From: Ceratobasidium sp. AG-K
Taxonomy: Eukaryota > Basidiomycota > Agaricomycetes > Cantharellales > Ceratobasidiaceae
Direction: 5' to 3'
DNA length: 64,000 bases
Assembly: GCA_037039685.1 (NCBI GenBank)
Contig: JAWNGF010000001.1
Location: forward strand, 6,448,001 to 6,512,000
The notes under the pieces are model-generated. The model was given only the letters and a program-made list of their open reading frames with translations. It was not told where the DNA came from and made no database searches. The number at the start of each line of letters is the position of its first letter. Position 1 is the stretch's first letter. Positions 35,198 to 48,232 of this stretch are shown here, one piece after another. The translations under genes and the position numbers were made by a program.

Positions 35198-38100
35198 ATG
35201 TCTGCCATGGAAGAGGATACAAAAGACGAGGGAGCAATTCTCGAACAGCTTTCTACAGTTCTCACAGCACTCCAAGCGAATCCATATGATCTCGCTAAAC
35301 ATTATGAACACATTCAACTGGCTGGTTCCCTTCCCGGGATGGAGGACCAAGCAATCAGCTCACGGGAAATGATGGTAGAAACGTGGGCAGCCTCCGAAGG
35401 TCAGTAGCCTTCAAATATCCTAGGCCTTCAATTAACAATTAATAGATGTGTGGCTACCCTTGCTCGAGCACAAGATCACCACAACCGAAACTCTTACCGT
35501 GGAGGGCTTTAATGAGATTGCGAACCTGTTTGAGCGGGCAGAGGCCGATTATTTCTGTGAGTGTCTCGGTATATATACGTAAGTTCTCACTAATGACGCG
35601 TGGCTATTACTAGCGATTGAAATACTACGCAAGCATATATCGTTCATTCTAAGCGCCGCCACAACCGGCAACGACGAACTACAATCATTCTTAACCCGAG
35701 AGAACGTTCGCGAACTATTAAAGAGTATTGTTACAAAAGGCTCTGGTCATATCGCCAAGTCCCATCTTTTGTGGGACCAGTGGATAGCCTGGGAGATGGA
35801 ATACTTGTCAGCGTCATCGCCAACAGAGGAAGACATCCAACGAGTTCAAGCGGTTCTCCTGTCGCGCCTACACACACCTCATTCCGAGCTTGACGCAGCG
35901 CTACAAGAGTACTCGACGTTTGTTTCAACGTATCTGCCTGATGCCAACTACGAGGGATTATTGGTTGCCGCAAACAAGGCAAAGCTCGACCCACAGACAA
36001 AGTATGGGTGGCGAGATCGCTGGGAAAGCTCCGTGCGACAAGCAGAGGACTCACCCGCGATATATGCCAAGTATATCGAATACGAACTGAGGCGACCCGA
36101 TCCTACCTTTTTGGTTCCTCTATATGAACGAGCGATCGCAGCCACGGCCTTGCGTCGAATGGAGCCTGGAGGAGAGGAGACATTACAACGGTTCTGGGTC
36201 GGTTTGTACAAGGCAGTGGTACGTTTCAGTCCATCAAGTTGGTGAGTACTGATTGTAACTCTTGCCTTGCAGGAAAAATCTGCTGAAATGAGGGCGAAGG
36301 CAAAGCATATTAAACGCTCCAAGCGGAAGCAGGATGATGACATGGACGATGAAGTGCTTGAAGATCTTGCTGACATTCAAGCACGCGCAAGTCTTGTCCT
36401 CAAGCGAGCCATCAGGAGCGTTCCTTTCTCCGGCGCTGTTTGGGCAGCTCAAATCTTGGACGCGGTAAGCCAGATTACGCAGTTATTTTTTGTTTGGACG
36501 TTGAATGATTATACAGGGCAAATCTGGCAACAATAACCTAACAGAGACAATAGCCGCTGTCGACGGTAAGAGTTCATCTGTTGACCTTATTTAGATTCGT
36601 ATTAACAAATCGGCTTCGATAGCACTCACCGACCGCGCATTGGAATCGCTTCGTATGAAGGGAGCTGATACCGAGTCATATGTTGAAATTGGCCTTGCTA
36701 GCGCAGATGCTTTGAGGCTGAACTTGGTCACTGAGGATGGAGCGGGTAAGTTCAACTGGGAATGCATGAGCACTACCGAATTGACTGAAATGTAGATGAA
36801 ACCGTGTTTGGAGCACTCGTTACTACCTTGCCCAAGTGCATTGACGCAGTTCGCCAATGTAAGTCGTTGAACCGTTTGTCATTCTGGCAGCACGAATGAC
36901 GATACCACGCATATAGCGAGCAAGGAGGGCGACAGATTGTTGCGCCTTGAGCAGTACCTCCATGCAGCGGCAAGTGCACACCCGGGCGTTTCTCAAAAAG
37001 CATTACTGACGGCTTATTGTAGTACACCAAATTGATTCCAGGAGCTGATTTCGAAGAGCTAGCGATGGACCTTTGGAAAACGACCGAAGAGCACTACAAG
37101 GGAGGTTACCTTGCATGCATTCTTCGTGCTACGGATCTGCTGTGAGTAATCCCGTTTCAGCTCATTGAAGGTCGATATTGACAAAGCCCAGTCAACGAAA
37201 CAATGTTTCACAAACGCGAGAAGTCTACAAACGTGGTGCGAGTCGACCCCTGGATTGGCCTGAACAAGTCTGGGATAGCTGGGCTCTTTTTGAACACATT
37301 CATGGAGATCAGTCGAGCTTGGAAGCTGCGCAGGAAGTTATTGAAGCACAGCGTACCATAGTAATGAAGAAGCGGCAAAGGGTGGGATCTACACTTATCT
37401 CTTTCGTTGAATGCAACTTACTTTTTTGTATTCGTAGGAGGCGTTGAAAGCCGCTGAGGCTTATGCGGCTGCCAATCCAGTCAGCACTGCCGCTGCCGTA
37501 TCCACTGAAGATGCCAAGGAAGATACTCCATTACAAGAAACCGATGCAAATGCCATGGACGTAGACGAAGGGGCTCATGGCGAGCGGAAGCGCAAGGCTG
37601 AGTCGCCCATTGCGCGACGTGTGGATCCTGAGCCAACGAAGAAAAAGGCCAAGGCCGGTCAGTAAACTATATGCTGCCTGCTCAAAACTACCAACTTAGT
37701 ATTTTCAATCCCCAGACACTACGGCTCTGAAGCGGTGAGTTGAGAAACTCGATATTATGCGTGCTGGCTGACTTTTCCTGTAGCGACCGAGAGAACAGCA
37801 CCGTTTTCGTCACGGATTTGCCCTCGGGCACGAGCGAAGACGAGATCCGACAGCTATTCCGTGATGTACGTCCTAGGATGTTTGGCTGGACAGCGTCCTG
37901 AAACAGGTTATTTTGTAGTGTGGCGACGTGCGAGAGATCAAGATCACACAGGTGGATAGCCAACCGATTGTCACCGTCGAGTTTACGGACCGAGTTCGTG
38001 ACAATGTTCTAACGTAGGATTAGTCGCTGACTTGCTCTTTAGGAAAGCATACCTGCTGCCTTGACTAAAGACAAGAAGCGAATCAAAGACGCCGAGATCA

Positions 38101-39429
38101 ACGTACACCTGGCCTGGAAATCCACACTCTATATCACCAACTTCCTCGAAAGCACGGATGACGCCGAAATACGAAAACTGTTCTCACCGGTATGAGTTGG
38201 ACGCATCCCTTCAGGACATCGTACTCATAAGCGCATACACGCAGTTTGGTAAAATACTGGAAGTTCGTTGGCCAAGCAAAAAGTTCAAGAATACTCGCCG
38301 GTTCTGTTACTTGCAATATACGTCTCCAGTAAGCATCTTACACTCTCAAATAGAGATACACTTATCTATTTGTAGGCTGCTGCACAAGCTGCGCTCAGTC
38401 TTCATGGCACAGAGTTGGAACCTGGTCAGCCTATGAGTGTTTACATCTCAAACCCAGAACGGAAGAAGGAACGCACCGATGCAGGCGCAGACCAACGCGA
38501 GGTTTATATCGCCGGTTTGTCCAAACTCAGTACGCGTGCGGACCTGGAACAGCTTTTCGGGCAGGTTAGTAACATTAAGCCCCAACCCGAGCCGACTTAT
38601 TCTTGCTTTACAGTTTGGAGCTATCAAAGAGATTCGGCTTGCGACCGATACAGAAGGCAACGCAAAGGGGTATGCGTTTGTAGAATTTGAACAAGAGGTG
38701 CGATTTCCGGTTCGCCTGCTCAGACATGTATACTAACACGGGTGAAGTCTTCCGCCTCCCAAGCACTCAGCATGAATAACCACGAACTGAAAAAACGCCG
38801 GATCGCCGTTACTATAGCAGACTCGCGCGTGCACGCCAAACACAAGTGGGTACCCTGCTTCGAGTCACCTGTGCTTTGAACCGACCGTACCTTTCAGGAA
38901 CGATGAACACGCCGGTCTCAGCCGCAAGGCCGAGATACGTTCTCGCAGTTTGCGTCTGAAAAATGTTCCCCTGAAGCGACCGACGGACTGCTTCAACAGA
39001 CAATCGAAAAGCTCGCGCCGGTCGTGAGCGTCCAAGTCACCGAGGGCAAAAATGAAGCTGTCGTTGAACTCAAACATGCCTCTGTACGTCCACATATCCC
39101 AAGCTACTTCACGGCTGACTCTTGACAATATTGCTTAGGATGTCGGACGCTTGCTGTTGCTCACCGAGCCAATCGTGTTCAACGGCGTGACTCTCGAACT
39201 GTCTGAAGAGGTCGCGACCAAGCCGACGAATAAGCCGGGAGCAAACGCGCCGTTTGTGCCTCGCGCAGCCGGGTCGAGGCCCCGTGCAGGGTTAGGCAGC
39301 AAAAAGGGAGGCTTGGGCGCGATATCCAGCGGATCGAGCGCCCCCACCCAAACAATAGGCAGCAGCGCCCCAGCGACCGGCAAAAGTCAAGCCGACTTTA
39401 GAAACATGTTCACCGCCGGAAAGAAATAA
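35198..39429 (+). CDS. SART3/PRP24-like U6 snRNP recycling factor
   Basis: Large spliceosome protein that re-anneals U4 and U6 snRNAs. The N-terminal half consists of HAT repeats (for example HLLWDQWIAWEMEYL, AIYAKYIEYELRRPD, QVWDSWALFEHIHGD). An acidic/basic linker with a probable nuclear signal (ARRVDPEPTKKKAKA) follows, then four RRMs: NSTVFVTDLPSGTSEDE (37,795), STLYITNFLESTDDAE (38,125), REVYIAGLSKLSTRADL (38,500) and a fourth near 38,950. The C-terminus SQADFRNMFTAGKK is the Lsm-interaction motif of the family. The ATG at 35,198 is the most likely start. An apparent one-base shortage in the C-run at 38,968-38,971 shifts the frame within RRM4; otherwise exons join cleanly. Confidence 0.87.
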
Positions 39430-39504
39430 CGACCGGTCGATTGCAAAAAAGAGAAACAATAGTTGTACACTGTACAGATACCAAACAACAATGCCAGCTT
39501 TTTT

Positions 39505-41208
39505 TTACTTGCACCGTTGCGCGACGATGTTTGGACCGTGTTCTTTCCATTCTTCTCTGCTGATCCATAGTTGGTGGAATGTGCCCAGGCTGGCGAGGAT
39601 GCTCCCGCCCAGCCATGGTGCGAAGCGGCGCTCGGCGGGGTTTCCGGGTGCGTGGATTTTGAGTTTGGCCTGCGAGGGAGTTAGTAGGATACAATTTGGG
39701 CGGGGTGAGACGTACTTGGATCTACAAGGCAAATATGAGCACTCGATCAAAGGCAAAAGTACGAAAACACTCACGCCACCGGCAATTCGCATGAGCTCGT
39801 TATTAATCCGATCCGCCATGCCAGGGAGCAACGAGTTTCCACCAGTCAGGACGACATTGTTGAGTAGTGCCGGGCGGAGGTCAGGTTCGGTCGCGTTCAA
39901 GCTCGCCGAGATGAGTTGAGGAAGTGTCGGTGGGAGGTTAGCTGAGCCCTGCTTCAGAGGAATATGTAAATACTCGATACTCGATTGAGGAAGGGGTTAG
40001 CGTACGCCGAGGTGGTGGTGGCTAAAGTAGACCTCTCCAGGAATGAATCGTTCACTTGAAAATACCGAGTTGAAGCCGGTCGGGAATTCGTAGTGTCGTG
40101 GGGGACGCATCGTAGCGTGTCTGCACAAGGCGTCTAGCTGTGCGAACAATGTTGTTCGGATTAGTACTCACTGGTCGTTCCAGCCTTGGTCCAAGACTCC
40201 AACGCAGCCATTTACCCATTCCTCGACCTCGCGGTTTTCGGCCCAGGACATCCAGGTCGCGGTTGTACCCTTTTGGCGATCTGCGCGGGGAGTAAAGCTG
40301 GGGAGCGCGTTCAAGTCCACGGGCTTTTTAGAGGCGATCAGTTGGTGGGGTGTGAGAGCTGCCCCTGGTCGTCGGCATTCATGTTGCCATTGGCCAAGAT
40401 CGTAAACGCGGTAGTTTGGGCAAGAGGCGGAAGGGGAGACTGTGCAATGCCTGGTATGCAAAGGTAAGTTTAGCTACTCGAATGACGAGCTATACCACGC
40501 ACCTTTACGGAGCACAAATCCGTCCGACACTGGTACCACACTCGCAACAGACTTTCCAATATCAATTACAAGCGCCGTTCCTTTTCCAGCCGCGAACCTG
40601 CCATATGGTGAGCAAAATAAACAAAGGACGTATGGGTACTTACGCGCTCAAGACACCATTATTGGCGACATAAAATGCAGGGACATTAAACTCTTCAAAC
40701 AAAATCTCGGCCATGCGTTCTCGGTTCGCCTGAGTGTTCCAGGCAGGCTCGGTGACGAGGACAGGGTGCTCGGATGCGTCGCATCGGAGCGAGTGGGTCA
40801 CAGCGTGATTTACAATAGCAGGAATCGGCGTCCAGTCGTATACTACGCGCGTTTAGATTAATACATTGTTGTTTTCTCCCTACTTACCAATGCCGTTCTG
40901 CAGCGGATTACCCACTTCCATTCCATCGCGCCAAAGACTGACGCCCTCGTCTCCCAAATGAATGCGAACTTCCTTGTTTGCTTTGGCGACTTCTTCATCA
41001 ACAGGGTCGGCCCCTTCTGCAGCAGAGTAGTGTGTTGTATAGCCAAAGGTGGTGGGGAACACGGTCTTGGGGACATCGTCGCCTGCGTACCCAGCACGGG
41101 TAGTCGACGTTCCAATGTCGAGAACAAGCGCCGATACCTCGTCTGCGATAAATCAGCATAAACCACAGTAGAGCGTGCGAGGTGCTGACCTCCTCCGTAT
41201 ACGACCAT
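39505..41208 (-). CDS. ARP4: Actin-related protein 4
   Basis: Nuclear actin-related protein of chromatin complexes (NuA4, SWR1, INO80). The first exon MVVYGGG (41,208) is spliced to [20 protein letters not shown], the ARP4 form of the actin phosphate-binding loop. [20 protein letters not shown] and the second phosphate loop ([14 protein letters not shown]) follow. Later exons give the specific insertion with [19 protein letters not shown] and the C-terminal [18 protein letters not shown] and [17 protein letters not shown]. It ends near 39,505. Starts 103 bp from divergent ERB1 and converges on the SART3-like gene with about 75 bp between stops. Confidence 0.9.
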
Positions 41209-41311
41209 AATGTGCGGATGAAAGCGAGGTTGCGTCGGCGCTAGGCAAGAGCCGATCAGTCGCCCGGCGCTTGTTCAAATATTTTGGTCTGCTCCTTCAC
41301 CATCCTGCACT

Positions 41312-43833
41312 ATGGCTCGTAAACCCAACGGCGCGGCGGCGGCTCCCAACGGCGCCTCCAACGGAACTGTATCAAAGAAACGAAAAGAACTTGTCGAGGC
41401 CGAGTCAGACGATGAGCAGCTTGAGCCGAGCATTGACATGGCGAGCGAGGACGAGGATGAGCAGGCGTCCGAGGGCGAATCAGACGACGAGACTGAGCCA
41501 TTTCCTGAGCTTGATCCTGCGAGCTCAAGCGACGAGTCTGAACATGAATCAGACGAGCCAGACCACGAGGAAGACGAGGAGAGCGACACCTCGGAGCCTG
41601 AGCGTATGCCGCTCGGTGGAAAGCTCGTCACGTCTGAAATTACTGGCCAGCCTAAACGGGTGTACAACCCCATCGAGCCAGACTATGATTCAGACTCGTC
41701 TACAGAGGATGTGAGTGCCTTGTTCAGCCCAGTGTCCTCGGCTTATAGGTTGGCAGGATCCAAATCGCATAGGCAATGTCCCTGCGCATTGGTATGACGA
41801 TCTGCCCCATATAGGTTATACCATTGACGGCAAAAAGGTTCTCCGTCCGGCTCGGGGCGACGAGCTCGACAAGTTCTTGTCGACTGTGGAGGATCCCACA
41901 ACTTGGACGTCGGCATTGGACAAGTCGACGATGCAGGATGTGAACCTTACTGCCGAAGAGTTGGATATTATCCGCAGGCTCCAGCAGGGAGAGAATCCGG
42001 ATACTGGGTATAACCCATACGAGCCCACGGTCGAATGGTTTACGGGCAAAGGCAAGGAGGAGATTATGCCGTTGAGCGCAAGGCCAGAGCCCAAGCGGCG
42101 GTTCGTACCCAGCAAATGGGAGAAACAAAAGGTGAGTCGTCCATGTGCTTGTGATATGATCTAGCTACATGCGTCGCAGGTCATGAAAATTGTCCGTGCT
42201 ATTCGAGCAGGACGCATCGTACCACGAAAACCTACTACGGCCGACTCGGCGCCTCGATTCTATGCGCTTTGGTCCACACCTGCATCCGACCACCAGCCTC
42301 CTCTTCCCGCTCCCAAACCCCCACTCCCCACGACTGCCGAATCCTACAACCCACCCGAAGAATACCTCCCCACCGAAGAAGAAATCAAAGAATTCAACGA
42401 AACCGAAAAACAAGACCGCGAGCGCAACTTTTTGCCTCAAAAACACAGCGCGCTGCGACTGGTCCCCGCATATCCCCAGTTTGCGCAAGACCGATTCGAC
42501 CGGTTGTTGGACTTGTACCTTGCGCCTCGTGTACAACGCACCAAGCTCAACATTGACCCCAATTCACTCATTCCTTCGTTGCCCAGTCCGGCGAGTTTGA
42601 GGCCGTTCCCTACGCACGAGGCCTCCAAGTCCGAGGGCGCCAATGCCCGTGTGCGATGTGTGAGCGTCAGCCCGGACGGATCATGGGTGCTTACAGGCGA
42701 CGAGGGTGGAGTGGTGAGGTTGTGGGAGATGCTGGTTGGAAGAGAAGCCGCAAGATGGGTCTTTGACGGAAAGATTGGTGCAGTCGCATGGTCCCCAAAG
42801 ACCGATGCCAGCTTCTTTGTCGTCGGGGTGTGAGTATTCAATCTGTCGCCGTCTTCAAATGTCTGACCGGAACAGGGAGGACGCGATACATTATGTTATT
42901 CCGCCGTTCATTTCCCCTGGAGTACACAAATTTACCCTGTCACTCCTCAACCCCGCAAATTTGCCGCCTCGTCCCGAGTCGACATCTCCCTCGCTGAAAT
43001 GGTTCGTTACACCCGCGACATCGACCGCACGCGCTACCAAGGCATCCTCGCACTCGGCACCCGTCCTGAGCGTGATGCTCCCCGCCGGGTCTGGACTGCC
43101 CAAACAAATCGTGTTTCATCGCAAGGGCGACTATTTTGCCTCGGTTTGTGAGTTATTTTCATCCCGTGCCTCGACCTTGATTGACGTCGGCTGCCTCAAG
43201 CCGGGAACGAGAGTCAGGGTGCGGTTTGGATCCATCAAACAAGCAAACGCCACTCGCAGGCGCCGTTCCGCAAGGTCAAAGGAGCGGTCCAATGCGTGCT
43301 GTTCCATCCTTTGAAGCCGCACTTTTTTGTCGCAGTACGTATTCGTGAGCTACATGTGGCACGAGCTGAAACTCGCATAGACACAAAGATATGTCCGACT
43401 GTACGATCTGGGGGCGCAAAAACTGCTCAAGACGCTTATGCCCGGTATTCGTTGGATATCGAGCATGGACGTGCACCCATCGGGCGATCATATCGTCGTT
43501 GGAGGATATGACCGCAAGCTCTGCTGGTTTGACCTCGAGCTGAGCCAAAAGCCGTACAAGGTGCTGCGGTATCACACCCGGGCGATTCGCGCACTGCGGT
43601 TCCATGCGACGCAGCCGCTATTTGCCTCGGCAAGTGACGACGGGACGATCCAGGTGTTCCACACACGGGTGTACAATGACCTGATGACGGACCCGTTGAT
43701 TGTGCCCCTCAAGGTGTTGCGTGGTCATCAAGTGACGGAGGGATTGGGGGTACTGGATGTGGCGTGGAGCGAGCAATTGGCGTGGCTCGTGAGCGCCGGC
43801 GCAGACGGAAGCATGCGGCTGTGGTGTAACTAG
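41312..43833 (+). CDS. ERB1: Ribosome biogenesis protein ERB1 (BOP1)
   Basis: Nucleolar subunit of the PeBoW complex (Nop7-Erb1-Ytm1) needed for 27S pre-rRNA processing and 60S assembly. The N-terminus is a Glu/Asp/Ser-rich acidic tail. The BOP1NT domain follows ([52 protein letters not shown]). WD40 repeats then run to the end: [59 protein letters not shown] and [14 protein letters not shown]. Small introns at about 41,710, 42,130, 42,830, 43,150 and 43,340 restore a continuous frame. The ATG at 41,312 is the only sensible start. Confidence 0.92.
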
Positions 43834-44087
43834 GCTGAGCTCGGAATTTGTAACGCCACGTGGGATATGAAAGGCCCGAGTGACCTGCGCTTGTCCACCA
43901 CCGCGTCCCTCTGGTGTTCGCCTTTTTCTTCTCTTACTCTTCTCTTGCTGCCTTTTGCTCTGAATACGATAAAACAAAAAAGTTGCTAAATATCTTCAAC
44001 TTGCGCTAATACTGAGCTTTCCATATACCACCCTATCTATCAGCCTCCTATCAGCTTTCACTCATTGCCCCACTCGATTTGCTCGAT

Positions 44088-45723
44088 ATGCAGCCCCAAG
44101 GATCCAACCGTGCGTCGCTGCTTGCCAATCTGCGCACTGGCGGCGTGCGCTCTGCGTCTGGTGTCCCACACACCGCCGGCCCCACTGGCTCTTTTCAGAT
44201 TCCCCGATTTGCGTCGCAGGCCGGATACAACAATGCGATCTACGAAGACGACGAAGAGCGTATCTCTGCCCAGATGCAGCAGATGAGCTTCAACAATGCC
44301 GCCATGGGCCCCCGCTCCATGATCAACGGCGCTCCGATGACGTCCGGACTCGCCGGCAACTTCCAACAGCAGCAGCAACAGCAGCTCTTGATGATGCAGA
44401 TGCTCCAGCAGCAGGGGATGGGCATGGGTACGTAGAAAAATTTTCTCGTGGGCGCTCGCTGATTACGCAACAGGTCTGAGCGCCGAGCAGCAAGCTCTGC
44501 AACTGCAGCTCCAAAATGAGATCTTGATCCTTCAGGCAAGTGCTGACAAATGGCTGGATTAGGCTGCCACTGACCTTTGTCTACAGGCAAAGCAGCAGCA
44601 GCAACAGCAGCAGTTCCAGGCCCAAATCCTCGCTCAGGCGCAGGCTCAACAGGCCCAGCTTCAGGCCCAGATCCAGGCTGCACAGGCCGCCCAACAAGCT
44701 CAGTCGGGGCTCTCCACTCGTTTGAATCCCGTCATCACTCGTCGCACCTCGGCTGCCAATACCGCCGTCCCGTCGTCCGCAGGCCCGCTTACCACGTCGT
44801 TTAATCTCGGAAATGTCCCTCGTCGCACCATGTCCGTCGACCAGGATATTCCTCAGCCCCCCATGACCGCCGGCCTTGGAGGTCGCTTTGGCGCACGTGT
44901 GACCCAGCCTCCGGGACTCAACCCCAACGCGGCCGCATTTTCGTTTGGTGCTCGTGTTGCCTCTCCTGTCAAGGAACATTCCGAGAGCGGAAGCCCGCCA
45001 AGCAACAATCCTCTGGGCAACTATGCTGCCACTACCGTCATCAGCGGTGGCACGGCCCTTGGTGGAGCGGCCCCAGCACCCAACCGGGCCCAGGCGGACA
45101 TGTCTTGGCGCCGCCCGTCGGTTGCCGCCTCGCCGGAACCCCAGCGCCAGGCTACCAACAGCCCCCCGTTCCGCGATCAGTCTCCGGTCTCTGCTGGCTC
45201 CCGTGACAACAGCCGAGTCCGCCCGCAGCCTCTGCGTTTCAATTCGGCTCTGTCCACGGCCGTGGAAGCTCCGCAAAGCACCCCAAGCTCTCCTGAACCC
45301 GACGTGGTTACTACTGGCACCGACGGGATCCAGACGATCCTGGTTGACAATGGACACAGCACCGGAAGCCGTAGCCCTGTTTCCAACTCCCCCACGACCC
45401 CTGTTGGTGGAGAACCCCTGCTGGCTTCGCGAGAGGAAGCTTCGAAGCGTCTGTACGAGGGTCTCGGTGTGGGTCGCCCCATCCAGACTCAATTGGCTTC
45501 GGCCATGGGATCCAGTGCCTCACTCACGAGCATGAGCGGGACGTCCACCCCGGCCCGTGCCGTTTCTCAGGCTGTGCGCCAGCCTCGCGGCCCCCCGACC
45601 GAAGTAAGCGAGCTTGGCCCCCGCAATTTTGCCTCTCGCGTGCGTTCCAAGGCGATCGGTGGACTCGAAGCGATGATGATGGCCCGCAATCGTCGCCAGG
45701 GACTCGATGTCGAGGCATTCTGA
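44088..45723 (+). CDS. Glutamine-rich disordered protein of unknown function
   Basis: The ATG at 44,088 (MQPQGSNRASLLANLRTGG) starts a protein of about 490 residues in three exons, with introns near 44,430 and 44,540. Residues about 85-200 contain several glutamine runs that look coiled-coil or prion-like. The middle is rich in Ser, Pro and Asn. The C-terminus is more ordered: LGPRNFASRVRSKAIGG, then MMMARNRRQGLDVEAF. I do not recognise the family with certainty. The conserved-looking C-terminal helix and Q-rich body suggest an RNA- or chromatin-linked factor, but this is only a guess. A CT-rich leader precedes it. Confidence 0.78.
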
Positions 45724-46297
45724 TCGAGCAACAAGACAATCTTTCAATTTTTTTCAGAACGGCAGAAGAGTGTCTATGAAGTACTGGGAGGACGCGGTGC
45801 GCCTCCCCCGGTTGTATCTCTCTAGGCGAGAAGAAGAAATGCCAATGCATTTCGACGCGATCCTTATTTTTCTCATTTTTCATCATTTTACTTTTCAATC
45901 CTTCCTTTACATCCAACCCTTGAATTTCGCCCTGAACCAACCCGCCTTGATGCCGGCTGCCTTGACCTTTTGTGACATGTTTCTCTGCTGGATTCACTCC
46001 CCCTTAGTACTGTAATACCACCCAACCTCCCTTGACCGGGCTCACGGACACTCCCTGCCGAATTCTGAATTCTCTCTGGATGTTTCCGCTTTTCTTTCTT
46101 GTTCGACTGTCCGTATGCAATCGCGGTGTTTTATACTGAAGTGGGTTGCGTATGTGTATCCGTCTGGTACCGGTTGAATGAGATGTGTATGGGTAATACG
46201 TGTATGCGGCGTGCGATAAGACCCACGATCGAAATGACTAATTTAGGATCTTCGATCACACCATCCACATGCTCATGGCGTGAGCTCGCCCACGACC
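45724..46297. other. Intergenic region, nothing recognised
   Basis: 574 bp between the Q-rich gene and dipeptidase 1. The first part is T-rich, as expected of a 3' UTR. No RNA gene or repeat seen. Confidence 0.5.
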
Positions 46298-48130
46298 ATG
46301 TCTGGCAATCCGAGTCCCGTTAACGAGCGCGCACCGCTCCTTCCCTCGACACACGTGCCCGACTCCAATGGCCTGCCCGTTCCAGATAGCGATGGACACC
46401 GTGCAGACACCCGGGCTCGCAAGCACCCGCTGCTGAAATTCACACTCTCGAGCTTGCTTACGCTCTTGTTGATTTCTGGAATCGTTGCGCTCGTGACTTA
46501 TTTTGAAGAAGGCTTGCCTAGCGATCCTGAAAAGGCTGCGTTGGCGATATTGGAGAGTGCGCCTGTAATTGTGAGTTGCTCGGAGCGATAAGGCGCTTGG
46601 TCTGAACACGTTGGGTGCGATTAGGATGGCCATATCGGTAAGTCCCTCGACGTTAGTCTCGTCGTGCAGGTTCTGAATGTGGGGTATTAGACTTGCCAGA
46701 ACTCGTTCGAGTGGTGTACAAGAACAACATTACTGCTTTCAATTTGCACGAGCGTATGCCGGCTCATGTTGACATTCCTCGTATCCGCAAGGGTCGGGTT
46801 GGTGGATTCTTTTGGAGTGTCTATGTGGGATGCAAGGTGAGCTTCTATGATCTGGTTTGAAACTATCGTTAACTTTGAATAGGATGATGGTCCTGATTTC
46901 CTGACGCCGACGAACCGCGTTAGGTTAGTTGATGTTTTGTAGAAGTGAATGGTGTTTGATGGAGTTCTGTTGATTAGGGACACATTGGAGCAAATTGATG
47001 TTTCCAAGTTGTTGATCCGAAAGTATTCAGACGTAAGTTTGTTTGGATGTCGTTTGGATGGAACTTATCATTGGCCCCTAGACATTCTTGCTAGCTACCA
47101 GTACCGTTGAGATCAAGGAAGCTTTCCGAGTCGGCAAGGTGGCATCACTTATTGGCGTGGAAGGGTGAGCGACCTGCTTTCGCATGGGGCCGGGCATTGA
47201 ATTCCTACAGTGCCCACCAACTCGGTAACTCGATCCCGGTATTGCGCCAATACCACGCCTTAGGGGCCCGATACATGACTCTGACACATTCATGCAACAA
47301 TGCTTTTGCCGACTCGGCTGGAATTTCGACTCCAGTACCTCCCACTCATGGTGGCCTAAGGTGAATGAGCCGCTCGTTATAATCATTCTAGTATTCATTA
47401 TTTCCAGTGAACTCGGGGAAGAGCTAGTCCTCGAAATGAACCGGCTAGGCATGCTGGTGGACTTGTCGCACGTTTCAGACGATACTGCAGTCCAAGCGCT
47501 CCAGTTGAGCCGTGCTCCGGTAATTTGGTCGCATTCATCTGCGCGTGCTGTTCACAAGCATCCTCGCAACGTCCCGGATCACATTTTGGAGATGATTGGA
47601 ACTGGCAAGGGCAAGAAAGACGGCGTAGTGATGGTCGGTGACTAGTTCATGCCCGGACCAAGCGCAGGTACTCATGTTTTGACTGCATGTAGATCAACTT
47701 TTCGTCAAGCTTCGTTGCGAATCCTGGGAATGCGACCGTTGATATTGTGGCAGACCATGTTGAGCATATTGGTCGTGTGTCAGGAAGACAGCAGTAAGTG
47801 CATCAGGAATCTTGGCTCCAACGAGTCTAACTACGTCTTGTAGTGTCGGCATCGGGAGTGATTACGATGGGGTTGCGTCCACCCCTGCCGGATTGGAAGA
47901 CATAGGAACCTACCCTGCACTGGTATGTACTTTACCCAACAACAAGCTCTCCCAAGGCTGACATCTCCCAGTTTACTGAGCTTCGTCGGCGCGGTTGGAC
48001 CCGCTCTGAACTCGTAGGCCTCGCAAGCGGTAATCTCCTGCGAGCCTTTGAAGGAGCCGAGGCGGTCTCTCGTCAACTGGCCCATCTCCCTCCAAGTATG
48101 AGCCGGTACGAGAAAAGGACCGACTTGTAA
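46298..48130 (+). CDS. Membrane dipeptidase (renal dipeptidase family), copy 1
   Basis: Zinc peptidase of family M19 that splits dipeptides. It begins [18 protein letters not shown], a cytosolic tail with a dileucine-type RAPLL signal. One TM helix lies at about residues 50-70 ([20 protein letters not shown]), making it type II, with the catalytic domain outside the cytosol or in the vacuole. Metal-site motifs are all present: DGHI-DLP split by an intron, [23 protein letters not shown] and GIGSDYDG. It ends SRYEKRTDL at 48,130. About eight introns. A related gene lies inverted at 52,291-54,146; substrate is unknown. Confidence 0.9.
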
Positions 48131-48232
48131 AGTGGACTCGAAACCGGACTAGAATCTACACTGGTATCTTGAAACCAATCTATTGATTTGCTATTGCATA
48201 CATCCACGTTTTAAATTACATATCGGAAACTT

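Noticed and set aside
43140..43390. A frame break in the WD40 part of ERB1
   Set aside because: Two short introns (about 43,147-43,200 and 43,337-43,380) restore the conserved repeat sequence.
44581..45492. A 303-codon open frame on the minus strand
   Set aside because: It is antisense to the Q-rich gene, has no recognisable domain, and reflects the GC-rich codon pattern of the true gene.
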